Below are positions 8,850 to 17,449 of a DNA stretch of 64,000 bases, piece by piece. Source of the DNA: Ewingella sp049889095 (GTDB lineage: Bacteria > Pseudomonadota > Gammaproteobacteria > Enterobacterales > Enterobacteriaceae); NCBI GenBank assembly GCA_049889095.1, contig JBLJFK010000010.1, one strand, 5' to 3'. The first letter of the stretch is position 1; each line of letters starts with the position of its first letter. Made by a program: the position numbers and the translations under genes. Below the pieces are notes generated by a model that was given only the letters and a program-made list of their open reading frames with translations, was not told the origin of the DNA and made no database searches.

Positions 8850-9923
8850 TCAGCGCTTTTTACACATCAGCAAGGTATGCCCAACACCAAGGTTATCTAT
8901 TTGTTTTTCAACTTCAAAACCCGCTTTATGTAAATAACTCAGGAAATTTACCGCGCTGTAAAATCGACTATTGCCATTTGCCATGCAGGTAAAATAGAGA
9001 GAGGAAGCATTTAGGCTAAAAGCCGCAGCCTCATAGGTCTGACAATCCCAGAACAGTTCCATAATACATACGCGCGCATTCGGTTTCATTTCTGCCGCGA
9101 TTTTCTGCAAGATGGCAACGATTTGACCTTCAGAGAAGCAATCAAGGAACTGGCTCATCCACCAAACATCGGCATCATTGGGCAATTTTTCGTCAGAAAG
9201 CATATCTGCGGCATGACCGAAAATACGTTCAGATAATCCATGCCTGGCAACGTTCTCTTCGGCTATGGCGATCTGCTGAGGGAGATCGATGATCGTGACT
9301 TCAATCTGATCATCGTGCTGGCAGCAACGTAATGCCCACTTGCCCGTATTACCACCTACATCATAAATTTTGGCCGGCTGAAGACCAAACACGTGCGGCA
9401 ATGCTGCATTAAATGCGCCATCTGAGTAAAAATGATCGAAGGCAAACCAGCTCTGTTTCGCCTGCTCAGGTAACTGGCTTAATGCAGGATAGATTGTCGG
9501 CCATGTACCAAATACCTGTAACCCCGCAGGTTTACCCTGCTGCAAGGACTCTTTCAAATGGAATAGCCCCTGATAACAGACGTCTTGCGTAAAATCCATG
9601 TTGACGCGCGTCATGGCATCGTGAAGCAAATAATGGCCAATTTTGCCGATGAAATAGCGCTCATCCGTTTGATAAAGAATCTGGCCACTCATCCCCATAT
9701 CGAGCAGAACGCCAACGGCATAATCATCCAGATCACAACCAAGCGTTATCTCTTGGCGCGTAACGCCTTCCTTTCGGCAATTATCGAGCAACGCTAAAAT
9801 CCCAGAGTCACGCAAATTTAGCGCTGCCTGAAATAACATCGGAGCAAATGCAATTCTTTGCGCCTCAGTAATTGCATCTAAAGCACTAATATTATCATTG
9901 TCGTAATTATAGTGTACAGTCAC
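8850..9923 (-). CDS. SAM-dependent O-methyltransferase of the APE cluster
   Basis: A 357-residue methyltransferase of the two-domain plant/bacterial O-methyltransferase kind. Residues 20-105 form an all-alpha, winged-helix-like dimerisation part. The Rossmann domain follows, with the SAM-binding motif D-V-G-G-N-T-G-K at 188-195 and an acidic residue after the next strand (T-I-I-D-L-P). Aryl polyenes often carry a methylated aryl head, and clusters contain a matching methyltransferase, so this one probably modifies the head group or starter. It lies 75 bases after the lipoprotein gene and 125 bases before apeC. Confidence 0.8.
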   Translation of the reverse strand: MTVHYNYDNDNISALDAITEAQRIAFAPMLFQAALNLRDSGILALLDNCRKEGVTRQEITLGCDLDDYAVGVLLDMGMSGQILYQTDERYFIGKIGHYLLHDAMTRVNMDFTQDVCYQGLFHLKESLQQGKPAGLQVFGTWPTIYPALSQLPEQAKQSWFAFDHFYSDGAFNAALPHVFGLQPAKIYDVGGNTGKWALRCCQHDDQIEVTIIDLPQQIAIAEENVARHGLSERIFGHAADMLSDEKLPNDADVWWMSQFLDCFSEGQIVAILQKIAAEMKPNARVCIMELFWDCQTYEAAAFSLNASSLYFTCMANGNSRFYSAVNFLSYLHKAGFEVEKQIDNLGVGHTLLMCKKR

Positions 9924-9998
9924 TCTTCGATATCCCTGATCGTCATTCCTAATAAAAAGTTAAGCCAGATATCAATCTGGCTTAAACCGAGCTTATTT

Positions 9999-10388
9999 TT
10001 ATTTAAATGCTTTCGCTGCTAACTGCAACTGAATATCCTTATCCAGATTATTTACCCAACGATTGTAATTACGATGGATACTTCCACTACTTGCCATGAG
10101 ATTAGTGCTGCTAACATAGTTAATCGTATAAGCCTTGGCGCTATAATTAACTCGAATATTTGCAGTATAATCACGGCTGGCCAAGCGACCATTAATGACG
10201 CCCGCGCCCGCAGGCGTCATAATCCAACCCCGCTGTTGACCCGCCTCAAAAATCGCTGACTTAACCTGATTGGCAGAGTTTTGTGTGATAATTGTAGTTT
10301 GAGGTGTCAGTATTGGCGCGGTGCGCACACAACCGGCGAGAGCTGTAACAAAAATAAAGCCGAGCAATAACTTATATGTAACTTTCAT
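9999..10388 (-). CDS. Small outer-membrane-type lipoprotein, first gene of the APE operon
   Basis: A 129-residue protein with a lipoprotein signal peptide: basic start, hydrophobic core and lipobox L-A-G-C with Cys19. The residue after Cys is Val, not Asp, so sorting to the outer membrane is likely. The mature part is polar with no domain I recognise. It starts with an AAGG ribosome site six bases before ATG. The gene and its upstream region are clearly richer in A and T than the genes on both sides, which suggests that it came with the cluster. It is probably the first gene of the polyene operon. Confidence 0.7.
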   Translation of the reverse strand: MKVTYKLLLGFIFVTALAGCVRTAPILTPQTTIITQNSANQVKSAIFEAGQQRGWIMTPAGAGVINGRLASRDYTANIRVNYSAKAYTINYVSSTNLMASSGSIHRNYNRWVNNLDKDIQLQLAAKAFK

Positions 10389-10512
10389 ATATACCTTTTT
10401 TATTTTTTAATTTCATTGAGTTAGAAAATATAAGACACCAGAAAAATAATATAATAGCTTATATAAGTACAAGCAAACAATGAAATAGCGTGATCCAGTA
10501 CACTCAGACAAT
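10389..10512 (-). promoter_or_regulatory. AT-rich upstream region, presumed APE operon promoter
   Basis: The 124 bases before the lipoprotein gene are very A/T-rich and contain several TATAAT-like hexamers on the minus strand. No clear single -35/-10 pair stands out. Because the upstream neighbour yigL ends at a terminator, the operon promoter should be here. Such AT-rich promoters are typical H-NS targets, but this is an inference. Confidence 0.4.
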
Positions 10513-10547
10513 AAAAACGGGCAAGGTTTTCACCCTGCCCGTTTTTT
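10513..10547. terminator. Intrinsic terminator downstream of yigL
   Basis: The stem ACGGGCA/TGCCCGT is flanked by an A-run on the left and a T-run on the right, so it can act in both directions. On the minus strand it ends yigL transcription before the polyene operon promoter. Confidence 0.8.
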
Positions 10548-10568
10548 ATGGCTCAACGTAACGCGAAG

Positions 10569-11378
10569 TTAAGCCGGTGCAGACAAATACATTTTCCGCA
10601 GGTAATGCGGCACCGCATCGTCAGCGTTCGAACCAATAATTTCAGCGTCCGGCATAGCTGCCTTCAGGCGAGGCAGCGAGCCACTCATCAGACAGCCTTT
10701 GCCCGCCATCGTCAGCATTTCTAAATCATTCAGACCGTCGCCAAAGGCGATGCAATCCTTCAGTGAATAGCCCATCAATTTAGAGACGTGCTCTAGCGCG
10801 TGGCCTTTCGACACGCCACCGGCCATCACTTCCAGACAGATTGGCAACGAGAAGCTGACATTAACGCGATCCCCCCAGCGGGCATTGATCGCATCTTCCA
10901 ACGGCATTAACTCTTCATGGGTGTCAGCGGTGAAGTAGACCTTACCAATGCCGTCAGTTTCCAGTAGACCCGGTTCATACAGTTTGTGCTTGAACACGGA
11001 CTCGCGGAAAAACTGATCCTGATCGTCACGATCGCGGTTCATATACCAGTCATCGTTACGGTAAACGTTGGTCAGAATATTCGGATTGCTATGCATGATA
11101 CCGAACAAGTCACGGGCGATGTCTTCATCTACGTTGTGGGAGAAGATCAGCTCACCTTCGGTGTTATGCACCCGCGCACCGTTGGAGGTTATCATAAATG
11201 CGCTGATCTCCAGATTGTCGCGAATTTGCGCCACATCAATGTGATGTCGGCCAGTGGCAAAGACGAAGTGTACACCGCGTTGAGTCAGCATCTTCAGCGT
11301 CTCTTTGGCGTACGGGCTCAGGGTGTGATCGGGTGACAGCAAGGTGCCATCTAAATCGGAAGCAACAACATGATACAT
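10569..11378 (-). CDS. yigL: YigL, HAD-family sugar/pyridoxal phosphatase
   Basis: A 269-residue cytosolic phosphatase of the Cof-type HAD family. Motif I is D-L-D-G-T-L (nucleophile Asp near residue 9) and the late motif is F-G-D-G-L-N-D-L-E-M, with a C2-type cap domain between. E. coli YigL dephosphorylates pyridoxal 5'-phosphate and sugar phosphates, and it takes part in the response to glucose-phosphate stress. It lies downstream of pldB on the same strand, the order of the E. coli pldB-yigL region. In this genome its downstream neighbour is the polyene cluster rather than the E. coli neighbours. Confidence 0.92.
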   Translation of the reverse strand: MYHVVASDLDGTLLSPDHTLSPYAKETLKMLTQRGVHFVFATGRHHIDVAQIRDNLEISAFMITSNGARVHNTEGELIFSHNVDEDIARDLFGIMHSNPNILTNVYRNDDWYMNRDRDDQDQFFRESVFKHKLYEPGLLETDGIGKVYFTADTHEELMPLEDAINARWGDRVNVSFSLPICLEVMAGGVSKGHALEHVSKLMGYSLKDCIAFGDGLNDLEMLTMAGKGCLMSGSLPRLKAAMPDAEIIGSNADDAVPHYLRKMYLSAPA

Positions 11379-11429
11379 AGCGATAGGTTCTAACCTCTGA
11401 TGGAGTTGTGCGCGGCAGTCCGCCGCGAG

Positions 11430-12419
11430 TTAATGCCGCGCGAAAAAGCGCATAATGGCATCGAGCGCCTGTGCCCGAAGGTCGTCCCGCTCAAACAGGA
11501 TCTCATGGCGCGCGCCTTCGATGACCATTGGTTTCTCCCCTTCACAAGGGTGCCCGGCAACGGCCATCGCCTGACAAAAAGCAAGCTGTGAGCGGTTATC
11601 AACCACCCGATCCTCGCTTGCCTGTAATAATAGTAGGGGTGTAGTAATGTTTTCGGCTTGTTGCAGAATATGCATTCCCGCTTCAATACTTTCCCTAACC
11701 CAGTGGTAGGTCGGCCCACCAACCTGTAATTCTGGGTAATCCGCATAAAAACGCATGTTGCGGCGATAGCGTTCGCGGCTGTGCGTCAGGCCATTAACCA
11801 AAAATGGCAGTGGACGCCAGTAGCCGGTTCCAAGGGCGTACCCGTCGCGTCGCGTCGGGCGGTTTTCAGCCCAGTTGAGTATTCGCCGTGAGACCCAGCC
11901 GGGTATCCGTAAATAGATGCCGGTCATCGGTGCGCAAAAAGCTGCCGCGTCGAACGTCTGGGGATATTTCGCCAGGAACAACGCGCCAATTGCCCCGCCC
12001 ATCGAATGGGCCAGCAGGAATTTTTTACCATAACCTCGCGGTGCAATTTCAAGCTGATAGAGGCGGTGTAAGTCCTCAACGTAATCGTCAAAATGCTGGA
12101 CATGGCCGCGATGCGGATCCTCCAACATGCGGCCGGAACGTCCCTGCCCACGGTGATCGACAATGATCACATCGTAGCCACAGTGAAAGAGGTCGTAAGC
12201 CAGTTCCGGATATTTGACATAGCTTTCAATACGGCCCGGTGACACCAGAATGACACTGTCGTTTTCAGCGGCAGTGAAGCAGACATAGTGAATATCAACA
12301 TCATCGACTCCGGCAAAATGCCTCTCTTCACGCTGACGCCAAAAATCCAGCAATGGCCCGGTTGCAAAGGCAGAAAACTCTTTCTCTCGCGTTAACCACT
12401 TTACAAAATTTGATGGCAT
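11430..12419 (-). CDS. pldB: Lysophospholipase L2
   Basis: A 329-residue alpha/beta hydrolase associated with the inner membrane that removes the fatty acid from lysophospholipids. The nucleophile elbow L-A-H-S-M-G-G (GXSXG type) is near residue 140. The acid is probably the Asp in A-S-E-D-R-V-V-D, and the base is the His in G-A-R-H-E near the C-terminus. The length matches E. coli PldB closely. It is divergent from rhtB with 115 bases between, as in E. coli, and is followed by yigL. Confidence 0.93.
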   Translation of the reverse strand: MPSNFVKWLTREKEFSAFATGPLLDFWRQREERHFAGVDDVDIHYVCFTAAENDSVILVSPGRIESYVKYPELAYDLFHCGYDVIIVDHRGQGRSGRMLEDPHRGHVQHFDDYVEDLHRLYQLEIAPRGYGKKFLLAHSMGGAIGALFLAKYPQTFDAAAFCAPMTGIYLRIPGWVSRRILNWAENRPTRRDGYALGTGYWRPLPFLVNGLTHSRERYRRNMRFYADYPELQVGGPTYHWVRESIEAGMHILQQAENITTPLLLLQASEDRVVDNRSQLAFCQAMAVAGHPCEGEKPMVIEGARHEILFERDDLRAQALDAIMRFFARH

Positions 12420-12534
12420 TCAAGGGTTCCGAAAACCTGTTACAGGAATGTGAAGTAAGTTTTTTGTGAGCCGTAGCACAAGCATAAACAATAGCGTATT
12501 GTGCCATAAAATAGCCTTTTCAGGGAGTAGTACA

Positions 12535-13155
12535 ATGACGTTGGACTGGTGGTTAACCTATCTGCTCACCACGTCGATTTTAAGCCTTTCACCGGGTTCC
12601 GGTGCCATCAATACTATGAGCGTGGGCATCAGCCATGGTTATCGCGGCGCGGTGGCATCGATTGCTGGCTTACAACTCGGTCTGGCTATTCACATCGTGC
12701 TGGTTGGCATTGGCCTTGGTGCGCTGGTTTCGCAATCCCTGATAGCATTCGAAGTGCTGAAATGGCTGGGTGCGGCTTACTTAATCTGGCTGGGTATCTG
12801 TCAGTGGCGGGCCGCCGGTGCGATTGATCTCAATGCGTTAGCCAGCAGTATGCCACGACGTCGCCTGTTCAAACGGGCGATTCTGGTCAACCTGACCAAT
12901 CCGAAGAGCATTGTGTTTTTAGCCGCGCTGTTCCCGCAGTTTATTATTCCGCACCAGCCGCAGACCGCGCAGTATGTCGCGCTAGGCGTGACCACTGTGG
13001 TGGTCGATATTATCGTGATGATTGGTTACGCGACGCTAGCGACGCGCATTGCCGGTTGGGTCAAAGCACCAAAACAGATGCAACTGTTGAATCGGATTTT
13101 CGGCTCACTCTTTATGCTGGTCGGCCTGTTGCTGGCAAGTGCGCGGAAAGTTTGA
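12535..13155 (+). CDS. rhtB: Homoserine/homoserine lactone exporter RhtB
   Basis: A 206-residue LysE-family exporter with about five or six membrane helices and the family start T-L-D-W-W-L-T-Y followed by S-P-G-S-G-A-I-N-T-M. It pumps homoserine, its lactone and threonine out of the cell. I chose the ATG at 12535, preceded by GGGAG, which gives exactly the E. coli length. An in-frame extension to 12466 is open but lacks similarity. It converges with rhtC across a bidirectional terminator. Confidence 0.92.
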   Translation: MTLDWWLTYLLTTSILSLSPGSGAINTMSVGISHGYRGAVASIAGLQLGLAIHIVLVGIGLGALVSQSLIAFEVLKWLGAAYLIWLGICQWRAAGAIDLNALASSMPRRRLFKRAILVNLTNPKSIVFLAALFPQFIIPHQPQTAQYVALGVTTVVVDIIVMIGYATLATRIAGWVKAPKQMQLLNRIFGSLFMLVGLLLASARKV

Positions 13156-13167
13156 GTCCTCAGAATG

Positions 13168-13201
13168 CAAAAAGGATCCGGTGTTAAGCCGGACCCTTTT
13201 T
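13168..13201. terminator. Bidirectional terminator between rhtB and rhtC
   Basis: The sequence AAAAAGGATCCGG, a short loop and CCGGACCCTTTTT form a hairpin with one bulged base and T-runs on either strand. It serves the two convergent exporter genes. Confidence 0.85.
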
Positions 13202-13219
13202 CATGCGCAGAATTTCTGA

Positions 13220-13849
13220 TTAACGGTTCACAATCAACGCAATTCCAAAACCGGTAAACACCACGCCTGCTACGCCATCAATCCATTTGGATAAACGCTG
13301 ATAGCCGCGACGCATCTTCGGCAGAGCAAAGACCACGGCCACCAAAGAGAACCAGGCCAGGGTTTCAATCACGATCAACAGAAATATGCCCGTGCGCTCA
13401 CCACCGCTGACGCTGTCACCCACAAACATGGAGAACACACTGCCGAAGTAGATGACCGCTTTCGGGTTGGAAAGATTGGTCAACAGCCCGCGCATAAAGG
13501 TGCGGCCACGGGCAGGTAATGCCACGGCGACGTCGGCTTCTCCTGCACCACCGGCCTGCTTTTTAGCGCGCGCCGATTTCAGTAACTGCCAGCCCATCCA
13601 GCACAAATACAGGCCACCGCCGACAGTAATAATATGATGTAACCATGCCATTTTTTGCAGGATCAGATGCAGCCCCATCAGCGCAACGGCTGCCCACACT
13701 GCGACACCCAGCGTAATACCAATAACACCCATCATTGCTTCTTTACGCGAGCGGCTGGCCGCCGTTTGCGAGACAAAGAAGAAGTCAGGACCGGGACTCG
13801 CCAGTGCAATCATATGTACCATCGCAACCATCAGGAACAACGTCAGCAT
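13220..13849 (-). CDS. rhtC: Threonine exporter RhtC
   Basis: A 209-residue LysE-family protein of the inner membrane. The N-terminal signature A-S-P-G-P-D-F-F-F-V near residue 17 is characteristic of RhtC. About six hydrophobic helices follow. It exports threonine and, more weakly, homoserine. It is downstream of recQ on the minus strand, as in E. coli. The length is close to the E. coli protein (206). Confidence 0.93.
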   Translation of the reverse strand: MLTLFLMVAMVHMIALASPGPDFFFVSQTAASRSRKEAMMGVIGITLGVAVWAAVALMGLHLILQKMAWLHHIITVGGGLYLCWMGWQLLKSARAKKQAGGAGEADVAVALPARGRTFMRGLLTNLSNPKAVIYFGSVFSMFVGDSVSGGERTGIFLLIVIETLAWFSLVAVVFALPKMRRGYQRLSKWIDGVAGVVFTGFGIALIVNR

Positions 13850-13887
13850 GATTAACTCTCTGTGTTATGTGTAGGGATTAGAATCTG

Positions 13888-15720
13888 TCAGTCGTCGCCG
13901 TTATCGATATGGTCTCGTATCACTGCCATAAACGGTCGGCCAAATTTTTCCAACTTGCGTTGGCCGACGCCGGTGATATCCAGCAGGTCGCTCGGGCTGA
14001 TCGGTAAATGCTCGGCCATTTCCAGCAGCGTGGTGTCGTTAAAGACCACGTACGGCGGCACGTTGTTGTCATCGGCCAACGATTTACGCAGCTTGCGCAG
14101 TTTGGCAAACAGTTTGCGGTCGTAATTACCACCATAGGTTTTCTGACTCGCGCTGCTCTTAATCTTCAGCGTCTGAATGCGTGGAACCGCCAGCTGTAGA
14201 GGCGTTTCGCCCCGCAGTACCGGGCGGGCCGCTTCGGTCAGTTGCAGCGCCGAGTGCATGGCAATGTTCTGCATAATCATGCCAAGGTGAATCAGCTGGC
14301 GCACCACGCTAGTCCAGTGTTCATTGCTTTGCTCTTTGCCGATGCCATATACCGACAGCTTATCGTGCCCATATTCGCGGATACGCTGGTTGTTAGCACC
14401 GCGCAGCACTTCCACTACATAGCCCAGACCAAAGCGTTGCCCCACGCGTGCCACTACGGATAGCGCCTTTTGTGCATCAAGCAGACCGTCGTAGCGTTTT
14501 GGCGGGTCAAGGCAGACGTCACAGTTACCGCAGGCATTCTGTTTGCCTTCACCAAAATAGTTGAGCAGCACCAGACGGCGGCAGGTTTGCGCTTCGGCAA
14601 ACGCGTTCATGGCATTCAGCTTGTGGCGTTCCACGTTCTGCTGGGCACCTGGGGGTTTCTCTTCCAGGCAGCGGCGCAGCCACGCCATATCCGCCGGGTC
14701 ATACAGCAGCACCGCTTCGGCTGGCAGGCCATCACGCCCTGCACGACCAGTTTCCTGATAGTAAGACTCGACGGTACGCGGAATATCAAAGTGAACAACG
14801 AAACGCACGTTGGGCTTGTTGATGCCCATGCCAAACGCCACGGTGGCGACCACAATTTGCAAATCGTCGCGCTGGAAACCTTCCTGCACGCGAGCGCGGG
14901 TGTCGTTATCCAGACCGGCGTGGTACGCGCCGACACTCATACCACGGCTTTGCAAACGCGCGGCGGTGTCTTCGACTTTGGCACGGCTGTTACAGTAAAT
15001 AATGCCGCTTTTGCCGCGCTGGTCCTGCACGAAACGAATCAACTGATCGAGGGGTTTAAACTTTTCCACCAGCGTGTAGCGGATGTTGGGGCGATCAAAA
15101 CTGCTCACCTGAATTAGCGGATCGTTAAGCTCCAGCAGGCGGACGATGTCGTTGCGGGTAGCTTCGTCGGCGGTGGCAGTAAGCGCAATCACCGGCAAAT
15201 GAGGATAGCGTAGCTTTAACTGGCCGAGAGCGCGATATTCTGGACGGAAGTCGTGCCCCCATTGGGAAATACAGTGGGCCTCATCAACGGCCAGCATGGC
15301 CGGATTCCACTGCTGCAACTGTTCAAGGAAGTCGCCCATCATCAGGCGTTCCGGGGCGATATAGAGCATTTTAATGCGCCCGCTGCGGCAACCCGCCATG
15401 ACATCCTGTTGCTGTTCGCGGTTTTGAGTAGAATTGAGGCAACCGGCTTCGACACCCGCCGCCATCAGTTGATCAACCTGATCTTTCATCAGTGAGATCA
15501 ACGGCGATACCACCAGCGTCAGGCCATCCATCACCAGAGCAGGAATTTGGTAACACAACGACTTGCCGCCACCCGTAGGCATCACTACCAGGCAGTCTCG
15601 CCCGGAGATTGCCGTATTGATGATAGTTTGCTGACCTGGTCGGAATTGCTGATAACCAAAGGTATCGCGTAATACCTGCTGTGCCAGCTCTTCTTTATTT
15701 ATCACTGCCGCCGTAGACAC
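13888..15720 (-). CDS. recQ: ATP-dependent DNA helicase RecQ
   Basis: A 610-residue 3'-5' helicase. Walker A (T-G-G-G-K-S) is near residue 50, followed by the DEAH box and the aromatic-rich loop C-I-S-Q-W-G-H-D-F-R-P. The second RecA lobe carries the Q-E-T-G-R-A-G-R-D-G motif. A zinc-binding Cys cluster (C-R-R-L... C-G-N-C-D-V-C), a winged helix and an HRDC domain in the last 80 residues complete the classic RecQ layout. It unwinds forks and recombination intermediates in RecF-pathway repair. The start is a GTG at 15718-15720. It lies between pldA and rhtC, as in E. coli. Confidence 0.96.
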   Translation of the reverse strand: MSTAAVINKEELAQQVLRDTFGYQQFRPGQQTIINTAISGRDCLVVMPTGGGKSLCYQIPALVMDGLTLVVSPLISLMKDQVDQLMAAGVEAGCLNSTQNREQQQDVMAGCRSGRIKMLYIAPERLMMGDFLEQLQQWNPAMLAVDEAHCISQWGHDFRPEYRALGQLKLRYPHLPVIALTATADEATRNDIVRLLELNDPLIQVSSFDRPNIRYTLVEKFKPLDQLIRFVQDQRGKSGIIYCNSRAKVEDTAARLQSRGMSVGAYHAGLDNDTRARVQEGFQRDDLQIVVATVAFGMGINKPNVRFVVHFDIPRTVESYYQETGRAGRDGLPAEAVLLYDPADMAWLRRCLEEKPPGAQQNVERHKLNAMNAFAEAQTCRRLVLLNYFGEGKQNACGNCDVCLDPPKRYDGLLDAQKALSVVARVGQRFGLGYVVEVLRGANNQRIREYGHDKLSVYGIGKEQSNEHWTSVVRQLIHLGMIMQNIAMHSALQLTEAARPVLRGETPLQLAVPRIQTLKIKSSASQKTYGGNYDRKLFAKLRKLRKSLADDNNVPPYVVFNDTTLLEMAEHLPISPSDLLDITGVGQRKLEKFGRPFMAVIRDHIDNGDD

Positions 15721-15744
15721 TCAATTCCCCAACTGTTTAAACCG

Positions 15745-15769
15745 CCCAACGGCCTTTCAGACCGTTGGG
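15745..15769 (-). terminator. Stem-loop between pldA and recQ
   Basis: A perfect eight-base stem CCCAACGG/CCGTTGGG with a nine-base loop lies between the end of pldA and the start of recQ. Only a short T-run follows on the minus strand, so it may be a weak terminator or an mRNA 3' end structure. Confidence 0.5.
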
Positions 15770-15801
15770 ACTGTATTAATGACGTTGCCCGAAGGCCTAC
15801 G

Positions 15802-16680
15802 TTACATTATATCGTTGAGCATGATACCAACACCCACACGAGTCTGCTTGTAGTTATAGTCGATCAATGACTCGCCGTAGCCGCTGAACACTTTGGTGTA
15901 GAAGCGCATATGCTTAGTGATCGGGTAACTGACACCAACGTCCGCACCGCCGTAACCGGTATTCCAGTTGTATCGGCTCTCAACGCTGATAACACTTTCG
16001 CCCAGCGCATAGCCGACTTTCAGACGGTAGTAACCCATATACTTGTTAATATCCGGGTTATCGTCATCTTTGTCGCTTTCCGGAATGCGGTACCATGGTT
16101 TGAGATCCACTTGCCAGTTGCCATTTTGTGCCATAAAGCGCGCATAAACGCGGTTCCAGCTACGGGAAGTGGGATCTGACCGGCCATTGGAGTCATGGTT
16201 TAAACCATATTCTGCCTCACGCAGGGTCCAGCCCATCAACTGGTAATCTGTCGCCCAGGCAATGAAGATTTGCGGCTCATAATTAGTTTCACGAAATGGC
16301 GAAGACTCCGCGCGGTTAGAAAGCTGCCAGAAGGATTTCTGCGTGTAGGATGCACCAAGCAATGAGTTGTCACCGGCAATTCCGCGCCAGATCGGGAAAC
16401 CCAGACTGAGCTGGAACTCGACTTCATCATGGCGTGCGTTATCAGCCCAATCGTATGATTTAATGGCTTTTTTATTGATACCACTGGTGTCACTATAAAC
16501 CAGATAGTTGGTGTCATAAGGATATAAGGTAAACGGGTTGTCGTGCTCCTGCAGCAGGCTGGCGATCACGCTACCACGTACAATCGGCTTATCATGTACA
16601 TCCTGAATGGTCGCTTCAGCCGTATAGCCCAGCGCCGGCATAGCCAGTAAAGCAACCCCAACAGCCCAATTTTTACGCAT
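15802..16680 (-). CDS. pldA: Outer membrane phospholipase A
   Basis: A 292-residue outer membrane beta-barrel enzyme that removes phospholipids from the outer leaflet in a calcium-dependent, dimerisation-controlled way. The signal peptide (M-R-K-N-W... to A-L-G-Y-T-A) starts at the ATG at 16680. The catalytic block N-H-D-S-N-G-R-S-D-P holds the active His and Ser of the family, with the catalytic Asn a little further on (S-W-N-R). A longer frame begins at 16776 but would hide the signal peptide. The length agrees with E. coli PldA (289). Confidence 0.94.
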   Translation of the reverse strand: MRKNWAVGVALLAMPALGYTAEATIQDVHDKPIVRGSVIASLLQEHDNPFTLYPYDTNYLVYSDTSGINKKAIKSYDWADNARHDEVEFQLSLGFPIWRGIAGDNSLLGASYTQKSFWQLSNRAESSPFRETNYEPQIFIAWATDYQLMGWTLREAEYGLNHDSNGRSDPTSRSWNRVYARFMAQNGNWQVDLKPWYRIPESDKDDDNPDINKYMGYYRLKVGYALGESVISVESRYNWNTGYGGADVGVSYPITKHMRFYTKVFSGYGESLIDYNYKQTRVGVGIMLNDIM

Positions 16681-16893
16681 TACTTCTCCACCAAAATTGT
16701 TAAGTTGCCGACTGTGCGGCCACCATTTTATTGAATTTTTTGAGAACCCAGAAAAAGCAGGCCATTTTACACACAAATAGCACTCTCACTGAGTATTGAT
16801 TAGATTTATCATTCGTACTCTGGAAATCAATAAGTCAACGGCCTAAAATCTACATTCCATTAACATTCAGGCCCGCACTTCAGGAAATCTGTC

Positions 16894-17376
16894 ATGTCTG
16901 TCACTCCCATGAGCCACGATGCCGCGCGCCAATTAATCGGTGATATTTTCGTTTATGATATGCCGTTCAACCGCGAACTTGGCCTTGAACTTAAAAACCT
17001 TGATGCAGACCACGCTGAGCTCATCTTTACTCATCAGGCCCGCTTGGTCGGTAATGCCGCACAGAAGATCCTGCACGGTGGTGTGATCGCTGCCGTACTT
17101 GATGTCGCTGCCGGTCTGGTATGCGTCACCAGTTCGCTGATCCGTCGTGATAAGCCTGACCATCCCCTGCTGGAAGCGGAAATGCGCCAACGCCTGGCGA
17201 AAATGGGTACCATCGATCTGCGCGTTGACTATCTGCGCCCGGGGCGTGGCGAGGTATTTACGGTCAGCAGCCAGCTTATCCGTGCTGGGAATAAAGTTTC
17301 CGTCGCGCGAGTCGATCTACACAATGACAGTGGCGTACATATTGCTACCGCCAATGCCACTTATCTGGTGGGCTGA
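16894..17376 (+). CDS. yigI: YigI, hotdog-fold acyl-CoA thioesterase
   Basis: A 160-residue PaaI-like thioesterase. The family signature H-G-G-V-I-A-A-V-L-D-V-A-A-G is near residues 62-75; its Asp is the likely catalytic residue. E. coli YigI is reported as a medium/long-chain acyl-CoA thioesterase. It sits between pldA (divergent) and rarD, exactly as in E. coli. About 210 bases separate it from pldA and should hold both promoters. Confidence 0.88.
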   Translation: MSVTPMSHDAARQLIGDIFVYDMPFNRELGLELKNLDADHAELIFTHQARLVGNAAQKILHGGVIAAVLDVAAGLVCVTSSLIRRDKPDHPLLEAEMRQRLAKMGTIDLRVDYLRPGRGEVFTVSSQLIRAGNKVSVARVDLHNDSGVHIATANATYLVG

Positions 17377-17449
17377 ATAATGAGAAAGCAAATCCATCGG
17401 TAAGTATCGGTTACACTCGCTGTCTTAATTTTCATCGGGCCAGATCAAC

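Noticed and set aside
11390..11746. 118-codon minus-strand frame overlapping pldB
   Set aside because: It lies in another frame of the intact pldB gene.
14470..15117. 215-codon plus-strand frame
   Set aside because: Antisense to the highly conserved recQ coding sequence; an effect of codon bias.
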